Positions 27,157 to 36,099 of a stretch of 64,000 bases of DNA are shown here, in pieces (the stretch's first letter is position 1; each line of letters opens with the position of its first letter). A program made the translations under genes and the position numbers. The DNA comes from Verrucomicrobiota bacterium (GTDB taxonomy: Bacteria; Verrucomicrobiota; Verrucomicrobiia; Limisphaerales; J093), in the NCBI GenBank assembly GCA_029556615.1, contig JAKQDD010000138.1:1-64000 (forward strand). Direction: 5' to 3'. The notes below the pieces were generated by a model. It ran no database searches and had not been told where the DNA came from. It saw only the letters and a list, made by a program, of their open reading frames with translations.

Positions 27157-28101
27157 TCACGCCATCCGATGGCCGAGGGCGGCTTCGTAGATATGGTACC
27201 ATTCCTCCCGCGTGAGCTCGACGTCGGCGGTGGCGGCGGCCTCCTGGATCCGGGTGGGGGTGAGGGTGCCGATGATGGGGACGATGCCGGCCGGATGCCT
27301 GAGGAGCCAGGCGAGGGCGACCTGGGCATGATTGAGGCCGCGATCGCGTCCGACGGCGCCGAGGACTTCGTGGAGTTTGAGCTTGCGCGCGTGATCGGGG
27401 TCGCGGAGGTCGCCGACGCTCTGGTTGGCGAGTCGCCCGCCGCCGAGGGGGCTCCAGGCGAGCGGCGTCATGCCACGCTCGAGGCATTGGTCGAGGGTCC
27501 CGTCGTTGAAGGGGGCCAGGTGATCGAGGTGGATCTCGACCTGGTTGACGAGGAGCGGCATGGGGCAGGCCTGTTGGAGCATGGCGACCTGGCTTGGCCG
27601 GAAGTTGCTGACGCCGAAATGGAGGGCCTTGCCGGATTCCTTCAAGCGGGCAAAGGCGTCGGCGACCTCGGCGGGGTCGCACAGCACGTCGGGCCGGTGG
27701 AGTTGATAGAGATCAAGATGATCGGTTCCCAGCCGCTGGAGCGATTTCTCGCACGACTCGAGAATGTGGCTGGCGGAGAAATCGTAGCGGTAAGGGCTCG
27801 AGGGGGTTGAGTCGCCGGGTTTGCGGATGCCGCACTTCGAGGCGATGAGGATTCGGGGACGCAGGTCAGGGATCTCGCTCAGGACACGGCCGAAGAGCGT
27901 CTCGGCCAGGCCATCGCAGTAGATGTCCGCGTGATCGAAGAGGGTGAAACCGGCCTCGACGGCAGCGAGAACGGCCTCGCGGCTGCGGGCTTCCCGTTCG
28001 GGGGTGACTTGAGAAGGGTCCCAGGTGCCGGCGAGTCGCCAGGCCCCGTACGCGATCCGGCTCGATATCAGCGGGCTGCGCCCGAGCGTAATGGTCTTCA
28101 T
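27157..28101 (-). CDS. Aldo/keto reductase
   Basis: A 314-residue NADPH-dependent aldo/keto reductase (TIM barrel). The catalytic tetrad is visible: Asp56 (FDHADIY), Tyr61, Lys89 (ASKCG) and His135 (LYQLHRPD). The sequence VPIIGTLTP near the C-terminus fits the YdhF-like subgroup. I chose ATG at 28101 (MKTITLG), which places the first beta strand normally; an ATG at 28116 would add five residues. It is the first gene of a likely thpR-hemW transcript and is divergent from a secreted protein gene. Substrate is unknown. Confidence 0.92.
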   Translation of the reverse strand: MKTITLGRSPLISSRIAYGAWRLAGTWDPSQVTPEREARSREAVLAAVEAGFTLFDHADIYCDGLAETLFGRVLSEIPDLRPRILIASKCGIRKPGDSTPSSPYRYDFSASHILESCEKSLQRLGTDHLDLYQLHRPDVLCDPAEVADAFARLKESGKALHFGVSNFRPSQVAMLQQACPMPLLVNQVEIHLDHLAPFNDGTLDQCLERGMTPLAWSPLGGGRLANQSVGDLRDPDHARKLKLHEVLGAVGRDRGLNHAQVALAWLLRHPAGIVPIIGTLTPTRIQEAAATADVELTREEWYHIYEAALGHRMA

Positions 28102-28277
28102 GATGCGTGCTTTCATGAAGCATAGACAGAGCGCGGGTTGGCTGCAACCCAAGCCTGCGTTTGCGTGTTGCTTCGACGGCGACGCGGATCCAAGCGGTTG
28201 GTCAGGAGGCGAATCGAACGGGCATGGCGAGTTCGTTTGAGATTGTGTGCCTAGGGCGTTGAGAGTATGGAGACCGT

Positions 28278-29438
28278 ATGCAAACCCCTTGGAATCAAAG
28301 CGGTCACCGCCGCCTCGGCGTGACGATTCTCGCAGCGCTCCTCGGTTGTTGCGTCACGTCAGCTCCGAAAGCGCAGCTGACCTGGACCTCGAACCCGAGT
28401 GCCGCGTCGGATGTTTTCAACGGCATTTGTTACGGCTCCGGTTCCTACGTGGCGTGCGGTGTCAACAACTCCGGGGCACTGGTGACGACCTCGGAGACCG
28501 GGGATGTGTGGGTGCCCCAGCATCTTGGGGATTTCTTTGCTGCCGAGGACGCGATCTGGGGCCATGGCCTATTCGTGACGGTTCATCGGCTGGGGAAGGC
28601 TTACTGGTCGGCTGACGGAGTGACGTGGACCGCGGGCGCCACGGGGGTGTATGTGCCGCTTTTCGGCGTTTGCGCTGGTCCGGAGGGCTTCATGGCGGTC
28701 GGCGGCGACCCCCTGGCCGGGGGTGTGATTCTCAGCTCGAGCGATGCCAAGACATGGACGGCGGTCACGGGGGTTTCCGAGTCACCGCTGCAGGGCGTCG
28801 CGTACGCCAATGGAACGTTCGTGGTGGTTGGCGACAACGGGACGGTGCTGGTTTCCGGCGATGGCGGTGCGTCGTGGAACAAGAACCCGGATTGGCGGTT
28901 CGGGAGCCTCCGGCGGGTTCGCCATCTCGAAGGGCGGTTTGTGGCGGTGGGATCCGACGGACAAATCACGTCGTCGGTCGATGGCGGCCAATGGAGTTTT
29001 CAGGTGCCGATCCAACGGAACTACCTGCACGACGTCGCGGCATGCGCTGGGCAGTGGGTTGCCGTTGGGGACCAGGGGACGCTGCTCACCTCGGCGGACG
29101 GTCTGGAGTGGGCCTCGGCGGATTCGGGAACGACGGCCGTGCTGCGGGGTGTTGCGTTTGGCGACCGGCGGTTTGTCGCCGTGGGAGGCCATGGCACGCG
29201 TCTGGTCTCGGACCGGATGGCCCCGGTCGATGCGAGGCTCAGGATACGGATTGAGGGGAGCACGGCGCGCCTCGAGACGGACAGTCAGCCCGGGTTCCAG
29301 TATCACTTGGAACGCGCAGCGGACTTCTCGGGTTGGGAGCCGGTCGGGCCGGGTCAAGCCGGGACCGGGGGGGCTCTGGAGTGGGCCGAACCGATCGAGG
29401 AGGATGTCAGTCACTTCTTTCGCATGCGCATCGAGTAG
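28278..29438 (+). CDS. Secreted BNR/Ycf48-like propeller protein
   Basis: A 386-residue exported protein with a signal peptide (RRLGVTILAALLGCC, cleavage near residue 33). Residues 35-315 form repeated blades containing FVAVGxxG and SxDGxxW-type motifs (for example SADGVTWTAG, SGDGGASWNK), the Asp-box pattern of sialidase or Ycf48-like propellers. The last 60 residues (LRIRIEGSTARLETDSQPGFQYHLE to FFRMRIE) are the same kind of C-terminal beta domain that ends the large exported proteins at 8305 and 12790. This shared terminus may be a sorting or anchoring module (inference). Catalytic sialidase residues are not evident. Confidence 0.85.
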   Translation: MQTPWNQSGHRRLGVTILAALLGCCVTSAPKAQLTWTSNPSAASDVFNGICYGSGSYVACGVNNSGALVTTSETGDVWVPQHLGDFFAAEDAIWGHGLFVTVHRLGKAYWSADGVTWTAGATGVYVPLFGVCAGPEGFMAVGGDPLAGGVILSSSDAKTWTAVTGVSESPLQGVAYANGTFVVVGDNGTVLVSGDGGASWNKNPDWRFGSLRRVRHLEGRFVAVGSDGQITSSVDGGQWSFQVPIQRNYLHDVAACAGQWVAVGDQGTLLTSADGLEWASADSGTTAVLRGVAFGDRRFVAVGGHGTRLVSDRMAPVDARLRIRIEGSTARLETDSQPGFQYHLERAADFSGWEPVGPGQAGTGGALEWAEPIEEDVSHFFRMRIE

Positions 29439-29571
29439 TGACCGTCAATTTGGGGTCTTGCCAAACCGCTTGCATTCCGGGCGTCGGGGCGCAGACTTGC
29501 GGACATCAATGATGCGGCCCTGATGTGGGGCCGGGGCGCACCGGGATGGTGCGGAGACAGGGACTGTAGCC

Positions 29572-30738
29572 ATGCGAACGACGTATGTTCCGCCGTTGAC
29601 CGCCGAGACCGCGAAGGAGCTTCAGCGCCGGGCGATTGCCCCCGCGGCAGCGATGTCTGAGGCCTCGCATCCTGCCAAGGGGGATGTGTTCTTGGTGGGT
29701 CTGGATTTGGGGACGAACACGAGCTGTTTGAAGCTTTCGCCGGCGGGGAGCCGCGAGGTGGTCTTTTCGGAGATAGTGCCGACGGTGGTGGGGTATGCGA
29801 AGGAGGGGATCGTCGAGAACGTGCTGCCGGGGAATGCGCAGGTCTTGTTTGGGGAAGCGGCGATGAAGCACCGGCTGTACCTGCGGATGCTGTCGCCGCT
29901 GGCGAACGGGGTGGTGGCGGACCTGGCGGCTGCGCACGATTTTGCCCGGCACTTGCGGCAGTTGCTGGATGTGCCGATGGGTGCGGAACTGCGGGCGGTG
30001 GTGGGCGTGCCGGCGTCGGCGGATCGGGCGGCGCGGGAGAACGTCTGCCAGATGTTGAACGGGTTTTTCCCGAAGGTGATTCTGGTGCCGGAGCCATTCC
30101 TGGCCGCGCTGGGGTACCGGGACGAAGGGCGGCTCGGCGATCCGGCGTATGTCGACCCGGTGAGGAACTCGATGTTTGTGGACATCGGGGCTGGGACGAC
30201 GGACGTCTGCCTGGTGCAGGGGTATCATCCGACCGCAGACGACCAGGTGAGCGTGCCGTTTGCCGGGGACAAGGTGGATGAGCTTCTGAGCGACGCGATC
30301 CGGCGGGTGTATCCGGACGTGCATCTCTCGCAGGTGCGGATTCGCGAGGTCAAGGAGGCCCATTCCTACGTGGGACCGATGGAATCCCCGGTCACGGTGG
30401 ACGCGGTGGTGGGGGGCAAGCTGCGACGGCTGGATCTGGGGGAAGCGATCGGGGATGCGTGCCAGGCGCTGCTGATGAAGGTCTTTGACTGTGTGAAAGC
30501 GATGATCGGCCAGGCGTCCACGGACAGTGTGGCCGAGGTGATGCGGAACATCATCCTCACGGGGGGCGGGAGCCGGATTCGGAACATCGACGCCGAGCTG
30601 CAGCGGCTGCTGGTCGAGGACGGCTATGAGAAACCGCGCGTGCAGACCGTGGGGGAGGATTACAAGGAGTACGTGGCGCGCGGGGCCTTGGCGGCCGGTC
30701 GTCAGGCGCGAGAAAACCAGTGGATAGCCTTGGGCTGA
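29572..30738 (+). CDS. Actin-like ATPase (MamK/MreB-like)
   Basis: A 388-residue protein of the actin/Hsp70 ATPase superfamily. Phosphate-1 motif GLDLGTNTS begins at about 43, phosphate-2 motif VDIGAGTTD is at 203-211 and the adenosine motif GGGSR at 331-335. A 35-residue N-terminal extension rich in Ala precedes the fold. The closest family by pattern is the MamK-like group that occurs outside magnetosome clusters. Such actins form filaments that position complexes. No magnetosome, mre or par genes are adjacent; instead the stop (30736-30738) touches the ATG of pfkA, implying a single transcript. Subfamily is inferred. Confidence 0.85.
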   Translation: MRTTYVPPLTAETAKELQRRAIAPAAAMSEASHPAKGDVFLVGLDLGTNTSCLKLSPAGSREVVFSEIVPTVVGYAKEGIVENVLPGNAQVLFGEAAMKHRLYLRMLSPLANGVVADLAAAHDFARHLRQLLDVPMGAELRAVVGVPASADRAARENVCQMLNGFFPKVILVPEPFLAALGYRDEGRLGDPAYVDPVRNSMFVDIGAGTTDVCLVQGYHPTADDQVSVPFAGDKVDELLSDAIRRVYPDVHLSQVRIREVKEAHSYVGPMESPVTVDAVVGGKLRRLDLGEAIGDACQALLMKVFDCVKAMIGQASTDSVAEVMRNIILTGGGSRIRNIDAELQRLLVEDGYEKPRVQTVGEDYKEYVARGALAAGRQARENQWIALG

Positions 30739-31824
30739 ATGAACACGCGCATTGGCATCCTAACGGGCGGCGGCGATTGTCCGGGGCTGAACGCGGTGAT
30801 CCGGGCCGTGGTGAAGACGTCTGCGAAACGCGGCTGGGAAACGGTGGGAATCCTGGGCGGGTTCGACGGCTTGCTGACGCCGGTGCGGAGTCGACCGTTG
30901 GACTACCACGAGATGGACGGTCTGCTGTTCGTGGGGGGCACGATTCTGGGGACCTCGAACAAGGGGCGATTCACAGCCAAGACGGGACACGGGGAGGTTC
31001 AGCGGGTGCCCTCGGACATCCTCGAGGAGGCGAAGGCGAACATCGAGGCGCTGGGGTTGAGGGCCCTGGTGGTGGTGGGGGGCGACGGGTCGTTGACGAT
31101 CGCCCAGCAGTTGTACGAGACCGGAGTGCCGATTGTCGGCGTGCCGAAGACGATTGACAACGACCTGGAAGCGACGGCGACGACGTTCGGCTTCGACTCG
31201 GCGGTGGCGTGCGCGACCGACGCGCTCGATCGGCTGCGGACCACAGCGGAGAGCCACAGCCGGGTCATGGTGCTCGAAGTGATGGGTCGGTATGCAGGGT
31301 GGATTGCGGTGGCCGCCGGGATTGCCGGGGGGGGCGATGTGATCCTGATCCCGGAGATTCCATTCGAGTACGAGAGCATCTGCACGAAGATCGCGGAGCG
31401 GTCGGCGGACGGTCGGCGGTTCACGCTGGTGGTGGTGGCGGAGGGGGCGCGGGAGCGGGGCGGCGACTACGCAACGGTCGGCGGGGATGAGTCCAACCGC
31501 GAGGCGCGCTTGGGCGGGATGGGCGCCCGGGTGGCCGCCGAGATCCAGCGGCGGACGGGTCAGGAGACTCGCGTGTGTGTGCTCGGCCATTTGCAGCGGG
31601 GAGGGGCGCCGACGACGTTTGACCGGTTGATTTGCACCCGGTTTGGGACGCGGGCGGTGCAGTTGGTGGCCGAGGAGCGATTCGGGTGCATGGTGGCGTT
31701 CCGTCCGCCCGATATGGTGGGGGTGAAGATCACCGAAGCCATCGGGCGGTTGCGTCAGGTGCCTGCCGACGGCGAGTGGGTGCTCACGGCGCGCTCGCTG
31801 GGGATCAGCTTTGGCGACCGCTGA
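30739..31824 (+). CDS. pfkA: 6-phosphofructokinase
   Basis: A 361-residue PFK-A-type kinase making fructose 1,6-bisphosphate. The nucleotide loop GGGDCPGLNAV is at 10-20, GGDGS at 114-118 and PKTIDND at 136-142 with catalytic Asp140. The Gly in GGDGS corresponds to Gly104 of the E. coli enzyme and suggests ATP use, while Lys137 corresponds to position 124, where pyrophosphate-dependent and group III enzymes carry Lys. It is therefore probably a group III ATP-PFK, with pyrophosphate use not excluded. The ATG directly follows the actin gene stop. MGRYAGW and HLQRGGAP are further family blocks. Confidence 0.93.
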   Translation: MNTRIGILTGGGDCPGLNAVIRAVVKTSAKRGWETVGILGGFDGLLTPVRSRPLDYHEMDGLLFVGGTILGTSNKGRFTAKTGHGEVQRVPSDILEEAKANIEALGLRALVVVGGDGSLTIAQQLYETGVPIVGVPKTIDNDLEATATTFGFDSAVACATDALDRLRTTAESHSRVMVLEVMGRYAGWIAVAAGIAGGGDVILIPEIPFEYESICTKIAERSADGRRFTLVVVAEGARERGGDYATVGGDESNREARLGGMGARVAAEIQRRTGQETRVCVLGHLQRGGAPTTFDRLICTRFGTRAVQLVAEERFGCMVAFRPPDMVGVKITEAIGRLRQVPADGEWVLTARSLGISFGDR

Positions 31825-31911
31825 TCCGCCCCGAATCTGCGCGGGGATCATTCCTCGCCGATTTCTCACTTCCGGTTTGAGTCCGCCGGGGAAGTCTGGC
31901 TGACTTCCCGC

Positions 31912-34900
31912 ATGAGCGCCTCTCCAGATCCCGTCCCGTGCGGTCCGAATTCCTGCGATTGCCAATCCGGTGTCAGCCGGCGTGAGTTTCTGAGGCGGAC
32001 GAGCCTGGCGGCGGCCGGGGTGACGGCAGCCACCTGGCCCGCGGTAGCCGGGCCGTTCAGTGCGGAGGATTTCCAATCGTTGATTCCGGTGGACAAGAAG
32101 CTGGATCCGGCCTGGGTGAAATCGCTTGCGGCTCGCGGGGAGCCGACGGTGTACAGGGGGGCGGAGCTTGACAAGATTGGGATGCCGATTGGCGGTCTAT
32201 GCACGGGGCAGCTCTATCTGGGAGGCGACGGGCGGCTATGGCATTGGGATCTGTTCAACCTGCCGCAGCCGTCGAACTTCAGGGATACGAGCGGTCCGAA
32301 CTATGCGCGGCCGCCGAGCCCGTACTCACCGATCGAGCAGGGCTTCGGGATCCGTGTGACCTCGGGCGTGGGCAGCCCGGTGCGGACGCTTGACCGCCGG
32401 GGGTTTGCCGCCGAGCACATTCGGTTTCGCGGGGAGTACCCGATGGCGCATGTGGAATATGCGGACCCTGCGTTTCCGGTGAGCGTTTCGCTCGAGGCGT
32501 TCTCGCCGTTCCTTCCGCTGAGCATGGCGGACTCGTCATTGCCGGCGACGGTGATGCGGTTCACGGTGAAGAACACGAGTGCGGCGCCGGTCGAGGTGGT
32601 GGTGGCGGGCTGGTTCGAGAACGCCGTGTGCCGGGGCATGGGTCCCTCGCCTCTGGCGAGGCACCGCAACCGCGTGATTCGCGAGTCGGGGATGACCTTC
32701 GTGCAATGCACGGCGGAGCGGCCTCCAAGCGATCAGGTGCCGGCCCCGCGGTCGGAGATTGTCTACGAGACCTTCGAGAACGGGTACGGCGCGTGGGAGA
32801 AGACGGGGGACGCTTTTGGCGCAGAGCCGGCGCCGGGAACGCTGGCGTCGCAGAACCCGGTGACCGGGTTTGCGGGGAAGCGGCTGGTCAACACGTTTCT
32901 CGAGGGGGACGGCACGAGGGGGCAGTTGATCTCGCCATGGTTCACGATCGAGCGGCGGTTCATTGCGTTTCTGATGGGCGGGGGCGCCCATGCGGGGCGG
33001 ACGTGCATGAACCTGCTGGTCCATGGACAGGTGGTGCGGACGGCGACCGGGCGCAACGAGGAGCGGCTTGACTGGCAGGAATGGGACGTGAGCGAGTTCG
33101 AGGGGAAGCGGGCGCGGCTTCAGATAGTGGACGAGGCGACGGAGGGCTGGGGCCACATCAACGTGGATCAGATCGTATTCACGGATGCGCCTCCGTCGAG
33201 TCGGGTACCGCTCGAGGAGCGGGAGGACTACGGTTCGATGGGGTTGGCAGTGATGGGGGGGGATGCGGCGGCGTTTGGCCGGAGCCATGTTGGCACGCGG
33301 GAGGAGATCTTCTACGGGAGACCGCCTGAGGGGCCGGTCGAGGACGCCGTCAGGCGGCTGGGCGAGAGGCCGATCGGGGCGGTGGGGCGGCGCTTGTCGC
33401 TGGCTCCGGGCGCGGAGGGTGACGTGGTGTTTGTGGTGGCCTGGTATTTTCCCGGGATGATGCGGGGGGCACTCGGGCCGCTGCAGGATGTGAAGACGCT
33501 GAAGCGGTCGTATGCCAAGCGGTTTGGGTCCGCGGCGGAGGTGGCGAGGCATGTGACGGGTCAGTTCGAGCGGTTGGCGGGAGGGACGCGGCTGTGGAAC
33601 CGGACCTGGTACGATTCGACGCTGCCGTACTGGTTTCTGGATCGGACGTTTGCGCCGATCTGCACGCTGGCGACGAGCACCTGCTTTCAATTCGACAATG
33701 GCCGGTTCTACGCCTTCGAGGGTGTTTACTGTTGCCAGGGCACGTGTCAGCACGTGTGGAATTACGCGCAATCGGTGGCGCGGATTTTTCCGGAACTCGA
33801 GCGGGACTTGCGGGTGCGGACAGATTTTGGGACGTCCTGGCACGAGGATGGGGCGACGGACTATCGCGGGGAGTGCGCCCGGCACGTGGCGCACGACGGG
33901 CAGTGCGGGGTGATATTGCGTGTCTGGCGGGAGCATCAGATGAGCCCGGACGACGGGATGCTGCGGTCGATCTGGCCGCGGGTTCGCCGGTCGATCGAGT
34001 ATCTCATCACGCTGGACGGGGGCGAGGACGGGCTGCTTGAGGGCGAACAATACAACACGCTGGACGCGGCCTGGTTTGGGCCGATGGCGTGGATCAGCTC
34101 GTTCTATCTGGCGGCGCTGCGGGCGGGCGAGGCGATGGCGGAGGAGATGGGGGACCGGGTGTTTGCGGAGCGGTGCGGGAGGATTGCGGAGCGGGGGGCG
34201 CGGGCTCTGGTCCGGGAGCTGTACAATGGCGAGTACTTTATTCACAAGCCGGACCCGGCGCATCCGAACGCGACGAACACGAACGACGGATGTCACATCG
34301 ACCAGTTGATGGGACAGGCGTGGGCGTTGCAGGTGGGGTTGCCGCGGGTGGTGGGGGCGGCGGAGACGCGATCGGCGCTCGATGCGGTGTGGAAGTACAA
34401 CTTCACGCCGGACGTCGGGCCGTTTCGGGACGGCTCACGGATCAAAGGGGGGCGGTGGTATGCGATGGCGGGGGAGGGCGGGGTGGTGATGACCACGTTT
34501 CCGCGGGGGGGTGTCGAGAGGGCGGCCGGGCAGGGGGGCTTTGGGTTCTACTTCAATGAAGTCTGGACGGGTCAGGAGCACCAGTTGGCGGCGCACATGA
34601 TGGCTGAGGGGATGGTTGACCGGGCGCTGGTGATCACGCGGGTGATCCACGACCGTCACCATGCGGCCCGGCGGAACCCGTACAACGAGGTCGAGTGCTC
34701 GGATCACTATACTCGGGCGATGTCGAGTCACGGGACGTTTCTGGCGGCGTGCGGCTACGAGCATCACGGGCCGAAGGGGCATCTCGGGTTTGCGCCGCGG
34801 CTCTCGCCCGAGCGATTCAAGGCACCGTTTACTGCGGCGGAAGGCTGGGGCCAGTTCGAGCAGGTGCGGACGGCGTCGGGGCAAGTCGAGACCCTGAGGA

Positions 34901-35097
34901 TCCGGTATGGCCGGTTGCGCCTCAGGACCCTGGCGTTCGCGGTGGCGGAAGGTTCAGAGCCTCGAGAGGCGCGGGTGCGACTGAACGGGGCGCCGGTGGC
35001 GGCGTCGATGAGCGCCACGGGATCTCGGGTCCTGGTGGCGTTGGGGGAGATGGTGACGATTCCAGAGGGGGCGACGCTCGAGGTGACGCTGGCTTGA
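31912..35097 (+). CDS. Tat-exported GH116-like glycosidase with inserted beta domain
   Basis: A 1061-residue protein with a twin-arginine signal (SRREFLRRTSLAAAG, Arg23-Arg24). The N-terminal beta-sandwich (GMPIGGLCTG, then WHWDLFN) and the (alpha/alpha)6 barrel match GH116/DUF608 proteins such as beta-glucosidases and the GBA2 family. The motif EQYNTLDAAWFGP places a candidate acid/base at Asp718. Residues about 281-431 are an inserted domain (FENGYGAW, GTRGQLISPWF, INVDQIVFTD) similar in style to modules found in bacterial levanases. GH116 members hydrolyse beta-glucosides or related links; substrate here is unknown. A strong terminator follows at 35180-35219. Confidence 0.87.
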   Translation: MSASPDPVPCGPNSCDCQSGVSRREFLRRTSLAAAGVTAATWPAVAGPFSAEDFQSLIPVDKKLDPAWVKSLAARGEPTVYRGAELDKIGMPIGGLCTGQLYLGGDGRLWHWDLFNLPQPSNFRDTSGPNYARPPSPYSPIEQGFGIRVTSGVGSPVRTLDRRGFAAEHIRFRGEYPMAHVEYADPAFPVSVSLEAFSPFLPLSMADSSLPATVMRFTVKNTSAAPVEVVVAGWFENAVCRGMGPSPLARHRNRVIRESGMTFVQCTAERPPSDQVPAPRSEIVYETFENGYGAWEKTGDAFGAEPAPGTLASQNPVTGFAGKRLVNTFLEGDGTRGQLISPWFTIERRFIAFLMGGGAHAGRTCMNLLVHGQVVRTATGRNEERLDWQEWDVSEFEGKRARLQIVDEATEGWGHINVDQIVFTDAPPSSRVPLEEREDYGSMGLAVMGGDAAAFGRSHVGTREEIFYGRPPEGPVEDAVRRLGERPIGAVGRRLSLAPGAEGDVVFVVAWYFPGMMRGALGPLQDVKTLKRSYAKRFGSAAEVARHVTGQFERLAGGTRLWNRTWYDSTLPYWFLDRTFAPICTLATSTCFQFDNGRFYAFEGVYCCQGTCQHVWNYAQSVARIFPELERDLRVRTDFGTSWHEDGATDYRGECARHVAHDGQCGVILRVWREHQMSPDDGMLRSIWPRVRRSIEYLITLDGGEDGLLEGEQYNTLDAAWFGPMAWISSFYLAALRAGEAMAEEMGDRVFAERCGRIAERGARALVRELYNGEYFIHKPDPAHPNATNTNDGCHIDQLMGQAWALQVGLPRVVGAAETRSALDAVWKYNFTPDVGPFRDGSRIKGGRWYAMAGEGGVVMTTFPRGGVERAAGQGGFGFYFNEVWTGQEHQLAAHMMAEGMVDRALVITRVIHDRHHAARRNPYNEVECSDHYTRAMSSHGTFLAACGYEHHGPKGHLGFAPRLSPERFKAPFTAAEGWGQFEQVRTASGQVETLRIRYGRLRLRTLAFAVAEGSEPREARVRLNGAPVAASMSATGSRVLVALGEMVTIPEGATLEVTLA

Positions 35098-35179
35098 GGA
35101 ATACAGCTCGGGCTTGGTGCGACAGGCCTCGCGGGGACGGCGGATCGATATTCCGGTGCACCAAACCCTGAAAACGCAA

Positions 35180-35219
35180 CCGCCGCTCCCGTGAGCCGGG
35201 AGCGGCGGGTGTTCTTTTT
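35180..35219 (+). terminator. Rho-independent terminator
   Basis: An 11-bp perfect stem CCGCCGCTCCC (35180-35190) with GGGAGCGGCGG (35198-35208), a 7-base loop and a T-rich tail ending TTCTTTTT. The other side carries AAAACG, so it may also serve the convergent RRM gene. Confidence 0.85.
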
Positions 35220-35323
35220 GAAAACAGTTCCCGGCCTCGATTATATTCCGGGGAGGAACGGTCGGGGGCTCGGGTCTCTGCGTGGTTGCCGCCGGGTCGA
35301 CCGGCGGCAGAGCACCGGTAGGC

Positions 35324-35653
35324 TTAGTAACGACCCCGGCGGTCACCGCGGAATTCGCGGCGAGGACCGCGGCCGCCACCGCCGCCGCCGCCCGGAGGGC
35401 GATCTTCCTTGGGGCGGGCCAAGTTGACCGTGAGATTCCGGCCGTCCAGCGAAGCGCCATTCATGGCTTCAATGGCCTTTTGGGCTTCCTCCGGAGTGCT
35501 CATGGTGACAAACCCGAAGCCGCGGGGCCTTCCGGTGGCGCGGTCGAGCATGAGGGTCGCCTCTACGACGACGCCGTAGGGCGCGAAAGCGTCGTTCAGA
35601 TCGCTTTCCGTCGTATTGAAGGAGAGGTTTCCCACGAATAGTTTTGTGTTCAC
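35324..35653 (-). CDS. Glycine-rich RRM RNA-binding protein
   Basis: A 109-residue single-RRM protein. RNP2 is LFVGNL (5-10) and RNP1 is RGFGFVTM (44-51); the tail is Gly/Arg-rich with an uninterrupted Gly run, as in cyanobacterial Rbp proteins and cold-inducible RNA-binding proteins. It binds single-stranded RNA and is probably cold- or stress-responsive (inference). Start is the GTG at 35653 giving MNTKLFVGNL, a standard N-terminus; a TTG four codons earlier is less likely. No clear Shine-Dalgarno sequence is visible. The gene shares the 35180-35219 terminator with the convergent GH116 gene. Confidence 0.92.
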   Translation of the reverse strand: MNTKLFVGNLSFNTTESDLNDAFAPYGVVVEATLMLDRATGRPRGFGFVTMSTPEEAQKAIEAMNGASLDGRNLTVNLARPKEDRPPGGGGGGGRGPRREFRGDRRGRY

Positions 35654-36099
35654 GTGATGTACCAAGTACCGGACCGACTCCTGCGTTCTCCAAACTGTTC
35701 CCGACCATCGGGTTTCAAATCATCACTGAACCAGGTTCAACTGAGGATCCACCATGTCTTGGGCGCCATGAGCCAACTACCGGACGGGGGGGAACATGCC
35801 TGATCCTATGGTTAGCGCAAGCGCGAATAACAACTTTTCGCTGGGGGGGGTGGCTGGCGTGGGGGTCTCTCCCGGGGCGGAATGGGCGTCGGCGGGGTCC
35901 TGGTGGAACGTGCGGGATGTGGAGGTTGACCTTGGCGCTGAGGGGATTTAGTGGTCCAATTCGCAATTGCGAGTTGGACCACTAGGGGTCCGTGCCAACG
36001 CACAGACCCTTAGGCATAGGGTTGGCTTATGGCGGCATCATCGAGATGGGATGACCAGGGGTGGCCGGTAGCGGGCGGCTGGGTGTCGCCTTGTGGACC
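35654..36099. other. Non-coding stretch with two hairpins
   Basis: This is the upstream region of the RRM gene and of the MFS/spermidine synthase gene. No gene is apparent. It contains the palindromes at 35950-36009 and a short inverted repeat TGAACC/GGTTCA near 35723-35735. Confidence 0.6.
35950..36009. repeat. Two adjacent hairpins (34-nt near-perfect palindrome plus stem-loop)
   Basis: 35950-35983: AGTGGTCCAA and TTGGACCACT flank the 12-bp palindrome TCGCAATTGCGA, with one mismatched pair in 34 nt. 35986-36009: GGGTCCGTGC and GCACAGACCC around CAAC, one mismatch. The right arm GCACAGACCCTTA recurs at 56241-56253 beside module A copy 5. Confidence 0.7.

Noticed and set aside
28195-28235. 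GTTCGATTC-like string on the minus strand, considered as a tRNA T-arm
   Set aside because: The flanking bases do not form the 5-bp T stem or an acceptor stem.
32536-34296. 586-codon antisense frame within the GH116-like gene
   Set aside because: Pro/Arg-rich with no domain; the sense strand encodes a recognisable glycosidase.
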